Below, in pieces: positions 14,654 through 20,383 of a DNA stretch of 21,576 bases. The stretch spans positions 1 to 21,576 of the forward strand of contig JBHJHK010000014.1 of assembly GCA_050330975.1 (NCBI GenBank). The letters are read 5' to 3'. Numbering within the stretch: position 1 is the stretch's first letter; every line of letters starts with the position of its first letter. This stretch comes from JBHJHK01 sp050330975 (GTDB lineage Bacteria > Pseudomonadota > Gammaproteobacteria > Competibacterales > Competibacteraceae). The notes below the pieces were generated by a model. The model had not been told where the DNA came from, searched no databases, and saw only the letters and a program-made list of their open reading frames with translations. The position numbers were made by a program, and so were the translations under genes.

Positions 14654-15901
14654 TTACTGGGGGGTACAGGTCACCGTGGCTTGACCTGGGGCGCCGTGGC
14701 AGCGGTACAACCGGCCCCCGGCGTAGACCCGCTGCACCTCGACGCCCCCCTGACCGGCGATGGTCACCAGTTGGTTGAAGTAGGTGTCATCGTAGGTGTA
14801 GATGGCCTGGGCACAAAAGGCTCCGGGGCTGGGCTCGGCGGTGATGGGGATGTAGGCCAGCAACACGTCGTTGACCTGGGTGAAGTCGGCAGGGCCGGTG
14901 GCCCAGCATAGGTTGGGCAAGTGGCCCAAGACGTCCACCTCTTGGTAGGTGTTGTCAAAGCCAGCCATGGTCACGGTGCTGGCCACTTGATTGACGGGGG
15001 CCCCATCGTCGTAACCCCACCAGTAGTTGACCACCGCCGGGCCGTGCTGGTAGCCGTAGACCCGCATGGTCAGCGGGCGGGTGATCTCCCCGCGGATGCG
15101 GATGTACTCGTGGCCCAAGTTGTGGCCATCGCCGTTGTAGCCCGACCACTCGATGGTCATGCCGTAGTAATCCACCGTCTGGCGGCCGGGGCCGTTGAGC
15201 AAGCCGTTGGGCCAGTGGACGATGCGCTGGCCGTTGGTGGCGTCTTGGAGTTGGACGTCGATATCCCTATCGGCCCGCAGCTCGATGTAGACATCTCGGA
15301 CTCCAGGGGGCAGTTCCCCCAGGGTGATGATGTCTTGGTGGGGCACGGTGCGGGTGAAGGTGCCGTGGCCCCGGGGTGCCACCCCCTGGCCCTGGCACTG
15401 GTTGGGGTCGACGACGCGCTCGGCCCAGGCGTAGTCCACCACCGCATAGCCGGCGGCGTAGCCGTAGACGCGCATTTCCAGCTCCCGGGTGGTGGCTCCG
15501 GTGATGCGGATGTACTCGTTGCCGTAGTTGTGGCCATCGCCGTTGTAACCCGACCATTCCAGGCGCATGCCGTGGTAGTCCAGCTGCTGGAGGCTGGGGC
15601 CGTTGAGCAAGCCGTTGGGCCAGTGGATCAGCCGTTGACCGGTGGTTTTGTCGGTGAGTTGGATGTCCAGGTCTTCCTGGGCGGTGAGGTAGATTTCCAC
15701 ATCGACCACCCCTTCGGGCAAGGTGCCCAAGGTGACGGTCTGGTGCCGGTCGATGTAGCGCTCAAAGCTATCGTTGCCGCCGCTGGGGGCAGTGGGATCG
15801 CATTGGCCCAAGCCAAAGTCGAAGGTCTGGGCGCTGGCACTGGCGGCCAGGGTCAGGGCGAGGATGGGGCAGTAACGAGAAAACGCGCTCAAGTTGGCCA
15901 T
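14654..15901 (-). CDS. Secreted protein with two tandem 135-residue units, function unknown
   Basis: The protein has 415 residues. A signal peptide (hydrophobic core CPILALTLAASASA, cleavage likely after residue 24) sends it out of the cytoplasm. Residues about 48-160 and 183-295 are two copies of one unit, offset by exactly 135 residues. Shared marks include GxLPxGVxDVxI, DxDIQLxD, the block HWPNGLLNGP (93-102 and 228-237), EWSGYNGDGHN (115-125 and 251-261), EYIRI and MRVYGY. The pattern suggests beta-sandwich modules akin to pre-peptidase or adhesion domains. The C-terminal 115 residues are a third, different region with four cysteines that could form disulfides. GGAG lies 8 nt before the ATG. 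I do not recognise a named family. It is encoded alone, with no obvious operon partner, and could be a cell-surface or secreted binding protein. Confidence 0.8.
   Translation of the reverse strand: MANLSAFSRYCPILALTLAASASAQTFDFGLGQCDPTAPSGGNDSFERYIDRHQTVTLGTLPEGVVDVEIYLTAQEDLDIQLTDKTTGQRLIHWPNGLLNGPSLQQLDYHGMRLEWSGYNGDGHNYGNEYIRITGATTRELEMRVYGYAAGYAVVDYAWAERVVDPNQCQGQGVAPRGHGTFTRTVPHQDIITLGELPPGVRDVYIELRADRDIDVQLQDATNGQRIVHWPNGLLNGPGRQTVDYYGMTIEWSGYNGDGHNLGHEYIRIRGEITRPLTMRVYGYQHGPAVVNYWWGYDDGAPVNQVASTVTMAGFDNTYQEVDVLGHLPNLCWATGPADFTQVNDVLLAYIPITAEPSPGAFCAQAIYTYDDTYFNQLVTIAGQGGVEVQRVYAGGRLYRCHGAPGQATVTCTPQ
15019..15760 (-). repeat. Intragenic direct duplication, period 405 bp
   Basis: The two units of the secreted protein are visible in DNA as copies 405 bp apart (roughly 15019-15355 and 15424-15760). 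The best-conserved stretches encode HWPNGLLNGP and SGYNGDGHN, and near-identical DNA runs there indicate a fairly recent duplication or ongoing gene conversion. Between these blocks the copies have diverged. Confidence 0.75.
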
Positions 15902-16012
15902 GGTTTTGTCTCCGCTGTCGCATCGTAAGGGCTTGAGGTTGCCGGGGTGGAGGGCGTTGGGCTGCTCCTCCGGGTTCCCTTACCAAGACGTAGCGGGACC
16001 CAAAACATCAGA

Positions 16013-16028
16013 TGAGAACGGGTTCTCA
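16013..16028. promoter_or_regulatory. Perfect 7-bp inverted repeat, candidate operator
   Basis: TGAGAAC-GG-GTTCTCA is a perfect dyad in the 175-bp gap between the Old Yellow Enzyme gene and the secreted-protein gene (both minus). It sits about 110 bp upstream of the secreted-protein start, a suitable place for an operator. On the minus strand it is followed by TCTGATGTTTT, so a weak terminator for the Old Yellow Enzyme gene is the alternative; the short loop argues against that. Confidence 0.35.
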
Positions 16029-16076
16029 ATTGGGGCTCATTGCCCGGGCATTGGGCCTTTGCCCCCGGGGGGGGTC

Positions 16077-17210
16077 CTAGCTCTTCTGGGACGCCGTGGG
16101 TCTTGCCATGGCCGCCCCCGCCCACTTATCCGGCAGGCTGCGCTCGTACTGGGGCGGGGCTTTGAGGTTCTGTCCCAGGGCCTGGGCGGCGTGCCATGGC
16201 CAGCGGGGGTTGTCCAGCATGGCCCGGCCCAAGGCCACTTGGTCCGCCTGGCCGCTGGCGATGATCTCCTCGGCCTGGTGGGGGTCGACGATCATCCCCA
16301 CCGCCCGAGTGGTGATGCCCACTTCCCGTTTGATCCGCGCCGCCAGAGGGACCTGATAGCCCGCCCCCGAGGGAATCTTGAGTCCCTGGATCAAACCGCC
16401 GCTGGTGACGCAGACGTAGTTCACCCCCAACCCCTGGAGGTCTTTGGCAAAGGCCAGCGCCTCGTCTTCGGTGATACCTTCTGGGTGCCAGTCGGTGCCG
16501 GTGATCCGCGCCCCGACGATCAACTCCTGGGGTATCAGCTGGCGCAGGCTCTGGGCCACCTGGAGGGGAAAGCGCAGGCGATTTTCCAGGGAACCGCCAA
16601 AGGCATCTCGACGCTGGTTGGACAAAGGCGATAGGAACTGGTGGAGCAAGTAACCGTGGGCGGCGTGGATCTCCACCCCGTCGAGGCCCAACTTGAGGGC
16701 CCGCTGGGCTGCGGCGCGAAACAGCTCCCCTTGGGTTTCGATGTCGTCTTCGTCCAGGGCCCGGGGCAGGTGCCAGCCCTCCCCCGCCGCCAGCGCCGAG
16801 GGGGCGACGGTGGGCCAGGGGTCTTCAAAGGGCCCCAGGGAAGCCCGCCCCTCCCAGGGGCGCTGGGTGGAGGCCTTGCGCCCGGCGTGGGCCAGTTGGA
16901 TGACAAACTTGGTACCGGGGTGGGCCACCCGCCGGGCCACCTGGAGGACTCGCTCCAAGGCCGCCTCGCAGGCATCGTTATAGAGACCCAAACAGTGGTG
17001 GGTGATGCGCCCCCGCCGCTCCACGGCGGTGGCCTCTAGGACCACCAACCCCGCCCCCGATATGGCCAACTGCATCAAGTGCTGCAGGTGCCAATCCGTG
17101 GCACAGCCATCATTGGCGCTGTACTGGCACATGGGGGAGACGGCGATGCGGTTGATGAGGGGCTGCTTTGCCAGGGTGAGGGGAGAGAACAGGCTCGATG
17201 GACTGGCCAC
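16077..17210 (-). CDS. Old Yellow Enzyme family NADPH:flavin oxidoreductase (YqjM class)
   Basis: This 377-residue FMN-dependent ene-reductase of the YqjM class shows its diagnostic features: C28 in SPMCQYS, which tunes the flavin; HAGRK (108-112); the substrate-binding pair H182 and H185 with Y187 in EIHAAHGYLLHQFLSP; and NQRRDAFGGSLENRLRFP. It reduces activated C=C bonds (enals, enones, maleimides) with NAD(P)H in the cytosol. The GTG start at 17210 has AGGAG about 7 nt upstream. No operon partner is evident; it may help detoxify electrophiles. Itaconate-like unsaturated acids are poor substrates for this class, so a link to the operon to the left is not implied. Confidence 0.92.
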   Translation of the reverse strand: MASPSSLFSPLTLAKQPLINRIAVSPMCQYSANDGCATDWHLQHLMQLAISGAGLVVLEATAVERRGRITHHCLGLYNDACEAALERVLQVARRVAHPGTKFVIQLAHAGRKASTQRPWEGRASLGPFEDPWPTVAPSALAAGEGWHLPRALDEDDIETQGELFRAAAQRALKLGLDGVEIHAAHGYLLHQFLSPLSNQRRDAFGGSLENRLRFPLQVAQSLRQLIPQELIVGARITGTDWHPEGITEDEALAFAKDLQGLGVNYVCVTSGGLIQGLKIPSGAGYQVPLAARIKREVGITTRAVGMIVDPHQAEEIIASGQADQVALGRAMLDNPRWPWHAAQALGQNLKAPPQYERSLPDKWAGAAMARPTASQKS

Positions 17211-17496
17211 GGGGGACTCCTGGAGGGCACGGGGGTTTGTGCATTCTAGGCCCTGGTCACCCTCCGGTGATATCTTGTCGGCGGATCAACCGCAGCCGCG
17301 CGGGGCAGTGGCCCCTCTTGGGTATTGGTCCATGGGCTACCCCCTTTGGGGCTGTTGGGCCCGTCGATCACGCCCTAGGCCTTGCTGGAGCCCTGTTGCT
17401 ATCCGGCTTCCCCAAAAGCCATCGACAGCTGCTTGCTCAAACGCCTCCTCGTCCAGCACGACCAAGCCCGCGAGGGGACGAGGTGCTGTACAAGGG

Positions 17497-17904
17497 CAGG
17501 CGGTCCGAGAAATTGCCGCTTTGCCAAAAGACCATCCCCTGCGCTCTAATACCTTGAGCTTGCTAGCGGCCTGGCGCATCGACATCACGGCCATGCCCCA
17601 GAGCGAACAGCGCGAGGAACTGCTCATGAATTTATCGCCAGCTTATGAACAGTGGCTAGAGGAAACCTTAGACCAAGGACGTCGCGAGGGACATCGCGAA
17701 GGCCTTACCTTGGGTCTCCTGCGGCTGTTGGAAAAGCGCTTTGGTCCCATCGATGCCACAATCCAGCAACGCATCGCCGCCAGCGACGAGGCCACGCTGA
17801 TGGTGTGGTTTGACCGGGCGCTGGACTGCCAGACGTTAAAAGCCGTTTTTACCCCATCCAACGGGCATGAGGCTGGGGATTTTGACGGCGACCCAGAGGG
17901 ATAG
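17497..17904 (+). pseudogene. 3' remnant of a DUF4351/Rpn-type (PD-(D/E)XK nuclease-like) gene
   Basis: About 135 codons match the C-terminal part of DUF4351-containing, Rpn/YhgA-like putative nucleases. They include the typical LPKDHPLRSNTLSLL segment, LSPAYEQWLEETLDQGRREGHREG and a DUF4351-like end, LLRLLEKRFGPIDATIQQRI. The nuclease domain that should precede it is absent. Upstream, 17211-17497, the sequence is open but gives no recognisable protein in any frame, as expected for decayed DNA. An ATG at 17593 could still make a 103-residue peptide. Such genes occur in multiple copies and move within genomes, so this is probably a degraded insertion. Confidence 0.65.
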
Positions 17905-17921
17905 CAAAAGTCTAAATGGAC

Positions 17922-19322
17922 TCAAGGGGGCGGGAAGATCACTTCTATTTTCACCCCCAAGCCGTCCTCCCGCTCCGAGAGCGCCACACGGGCGCCGTGG
18001 AGTTGGCAGACCTGGCGGACGATGGAAAGCCCTAGTCCCGAACCCGACTCGGTTTCCCCGGGCCCCCGGACAAAGGGTTCAAAGATGTACTCCTTGAGGT
18101 AATCCGGCAGGGCTCGGCCGTCGTTTTCCACCGTCAGCACCAACCCCTCGGGCTGATCTGTCACGCTACAGCGGATTTCTCCCCCAACGGGGCAGTACTT
18201 GATGGCGTTGTCCAACAGGTTGCGACACATCACCTTGATGGGGATCGGTGCCCCCTGCAGGGTTACCTCGGAGGCAACCATGAGCTCAAAGTCGAGACTT
18301 TTGTGCTCAAGACGCTTGCCCTGGCCGGCGGCGAGCTCCTGCACGATGCGGCCCAAGGAGAGGGGCTGGAACTGGGCACTCAAGTCTTTACTGGGGTCGA
18401 GGCGAGCCAAGGTCACCAGTTGTTCGATGGTGTGGTTGGCCCGATCAACCCGGACGACAATTTCCCCCAAGGCCGCCCCATCCACCTGGCCCGGCATCTG
18501 TTTGATAAACAGCTGGACCTCCGACTTGATGGCCGCCAGGGGGGTGAGTAGTTCGTGGGCGGCGTTGGTGGTAAAGCGCCGCTCCCGCTCCAGGGCCTGT
18601 TCGTGTTTATTCAATAGCCCCTGGACGCGGATAAATAGGTCGTTGGTGGCGGCGATGACGGGGTGTAGCTCGGCGGGCAAAACGTCCAAATCGATAGAGT
18701 TGAGATTGTCGGGGCTGCGACGCTTGATATCCCGCTGCAGTTGGATCAAAGGGGCGAGAATGAGGCCAATGCTCCAATAGAGGGCGATGAGAGTAATGGG
18801 CAACATGATCAGCATCGGCAACAGCGTTTGGGAAATCATATCTTCATCGAAATGGTGTTCTACAAAATCCCAGGCCATTATATTGATTTGGTACTGCGGC
18901 AGAGCAAGATGATAGGCGACTATTTCATCGCGATCGATATCAAACCCCTCGGTGTCTTCTTCCTCCAAGAAGCCCTCGCGGGTTGGTATCTGTCGAGTCA
19001 GAGGAACAACAGGGCTGTGAATTAGCTCACCTTGATACCAGATATGGATCTGTTCGATTTCCTCTTCCCAGCGCTCGATGATCATTTCGATGATTTCTCG
19101 ATCGGCCAACTCCCCCGGCTCTCTTTCTCTAAATTCAGCATGAGTTTCTTCAAAACCTCGAGCGAGCTCATGGGTTCTTTCTTCCACGAACGCTTCAAAT
19201 TCTTCTCCTTCAAACGGTTCGCGGTTAAAGGTGATAACAATAAAATTGCTCGCCAGCCAAGATATCAAAAAAATCACTAAGGTGCTGATGACCAACCGCG
19301 CCTTGAGGCTATAGGGCGTCAT
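17922..19322 (-). CDS. Sensor histidine kinase with highly acidic periplasmic domain (QseC/PmrB/PhoQ-like)
   Basis: This 466-residue two-span membrane kinase has TM1 at about 8-31, a periplasmic sensor at 32-164, TM2 at about 166-190 and a HAMP linker at about 190-240. The HisKA domain has the phosphorylated H256 in TTNAAHELLTPLAAIKSE, and the ATPase domain has N368/N372 (CRNLLDNAIKY), DxG-like VENDGRALP and GSGLGLSIV (427-435). The sensor is unusually rich in Asp/Glu, for example EGEEFEAFVEERTHELARG at 38-56 and FLEEEDTEGFDIDRDE at 118-133. Acidic patches like this bind divalent cations or cationic peptides in PhoQ. The start ATG overlaps the regulator's TGA (ATGA), so the two are coupled. 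The proposed ligand is inference. Confidence 0.92.
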   Translation of the reverse strand: MTPYSLKARLVISTLVIFLISWLASNFIVITFNREPFEGEEFEAFVEERTHELARGFEETHAEFREREPGELADREIIEMIIERWEEEIEQIHIWYQGELIHSPVVPLTRQIPTREGFLEEEDTEGFDIDRDEIVAYHLALPQYQINIMAWDFVEHHFDEDMISQTLLPMLIMLPITLIALYWSIGLILAPLIQLQRDIKRRSPDNLNSIDLDVLPAELHPVIAATNDLFIRVQGLLNKHEQALERERRFTTNAAHELLTPLAAIKSEVQLFIKQMPGQVDGAALGEIVVRVDRANHTIEQLVTLARLDPSKDLSAQFQPLSLGRIVQELAAGQGKRLEHKSLDFELMVASEVTLQGAPIPIKVMCRNLLDNAIKYCPVGGEIRCSVTDQPEGLVLTVENDGRALPDYLKEYIFEPFVRGPGETESGSGLGLSIVRQVCQLHGARVALSEREDGLGVKIEVIFPPP

Positions 19323-19978
19323 TCGCCATTGACCTTGTAGCCCACCCCCCGCAGGGTGACGATGCGCTTGGCGCCGATGCGCTTGCGCAGGCGGCAGACG
19401 TGGGCTTCGATGGCATTGAGGGTGACGGGCTCTCCCCAGCCCGAAAGATATTCCTCCAGGCGAGTTTTGGCGACATAACGGCCAGCGTTTTCCATGAGCA
19501 GTTGGAGAATCTTGAGTTCGTGGTGGGATAGGATCACCGTTCGCCCGTCGATACTCAACTCACTGCGATCGATGTCCAAAGTCAGGGCACCGTGGCTCAA
19601 CCTATTGCTCGGTCGCACCGCCCGGCGCCGGGCCAGGGCCCGCAGGCGCGCCATCAATTCGTCCAGATCAAAGGGTTTGGTGAGGTAGTCGTCGGCGCCG
19701 GCGTCCAAGCCTTGGACCTTGGCCTGGGTGCCGATGTTGGCCGTGAGCATGAGGATGGGAATGGGGCATTGGCGCCTGCGCAGTTCTTGGAGGAGCTCGA
19801 CGCCCGAGCGCCCGGGTAACATCCAGTCGAGGATCACCAGGTCTAAGTCACTCTCCAACAAGGAGTTGATGGCCCGCTCGGCCGAAGTGACCCAATCGGC
19901 GATGTAGCCTTCGTGCTCCAGAGCCCGCTTGAGGGTATTGCCCAGTTGGGGATCGTCCTCGACCAGTAGTACGCGCAT
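19319..19978 (-). CDS. OmpR/PhoB-family response regulator
   Basis: The protein has 219 residues. The receiver domain (1-115) has acidic pocket E7, D8 and D9, phospho-acceptor D51 (LVILDWMLPG), T79 and K101 (LTKPFD). A winged-helix DNA-binding domain follows (about 125-219), ending LNAIEAHVCRLRKRIGAKRIVTLRGVGYKVNG, the recognition helix and wing of the OmpR class. The sequence is closest in style to QseB/PmrA/PhoP-like regulators. It is cotranscribed with the overlapping sensor kinase gene. The divergent promoter region on its 5' side holds two direct-repeat boxes spaced as expected for a head-to-tail dimer of this class, so autoregulation is likely. Confidence 0.95.
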   Translation of the reverse strand: MRVLLVEDDPQLGNTLKRALEHEGYIADWVTSAERAINSLLESDLDLVILDWMLPGRSGVELLQELRRRQCPIPILMLTANIGTQAKVQGLDAGADDYLTKPFDLDELMARLRALARRRAVRPSNRLSHGALTLDIDRSELSIDGRTVILSHHELKILQLLMENAGRYVAKTRLEEYLSGWGEPVTLNAIEAHVCRLRKRIGAKRIVTLRGVGYKVNGE

Positions 19979-20075
19979 GGTGAATAGGGGAGTCTCAGAG
20001 CTGGATAATGGAGGCCGTCATCACATCAAAGGCATCAACAGCAGCACTTCTAGAACCGTAACTCGCACCCCCTCA

Positions 20076-20108
20076 ATATTAGATGGATTTCCTGACATTG
20101 TTCTGACA
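20076..20108 (-). promoter_or_regulatory. Regulator-box promoter of the two-component operon
   Basis: Read on the minus strand, TGTCAG-AACAA-TGTCAG (20108-20092) is a direct repeat with 11-bp periodicity. It is followed after 10 nt by TAATAT (20081-20076), a good -10 hexamer. There is no separate -35; the second half-site takes its place, as in PhoP-activated promoters. The predicted start would be near 20069, giving a leader of about 90 nt before the regulator gene. Confidence 0.6.
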
Positions 20109-20259
20109 AAGATTCGCCAACAGCGCTTCTATCACAGCTTTCCTGAAGCTTGGCTGAACGAAAATCGATAATGGCATCCCTATCATAAACTTCCTGATAT
20201 CGAGCTGAACAAAGCTTGCCATAGCAACCAGATCAAAGAATTTTGACCAAATATTCGTA

Positions 20260-20292
20260 TGTCAGTCTATTGTCAGTTTTGAGCTCTATGGT
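20260..20292 (+). promoter_or_regulatory. Regulator-box promoter of the PepSY-protein gene
   Basis: TGTCAG (20260-20265), five nt, TGTCAG (20271-20276), then 10 nt and TATGGT (20287-20292) as a -10. The half-sites, 11-bp period and 10-nt distance to the -10 are identical to the oppositely oriented box at 20076-20108. The predicted transcript would start near 20299, about 85 nt before the PepSY gene's ATG. Confidence 0.6.
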
Positions 20293-20383
20293 TGCTTCCA
20301 CGATTGGGTTGATGGTAGAGATCCAATTGTGGCCACTGCGGTCGATCGCCAGCTTCGTAAACGCAGCCATGGGAAAATTTGTC

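Larger units (their letters stand above)
19979..20383. other. 405-bp divergent regulatory region
   Basis: This non-coding stretch lies between the response-regulator gene (minus) and the PepSY gene (plus). It is much more AT-rich than the left two-thirds of the window. It holds the two TGTCAG-N5-TGTCAG boxes with associated -10 elements, about 170 bp apart centre to centre and facing away from each other. The 150 bp between the boxes has no feature I can name. Confidence 0.7.

Noticed and set aside
17198..17557. 119-residue plus-strand frame upstream of the DUF4351 remnant
   Set aside because: No recognisable domain, no Shine-Dalgarno, and it overlaps the remnant in another frame; more likely chance openness of GC-rich decayed DNA.
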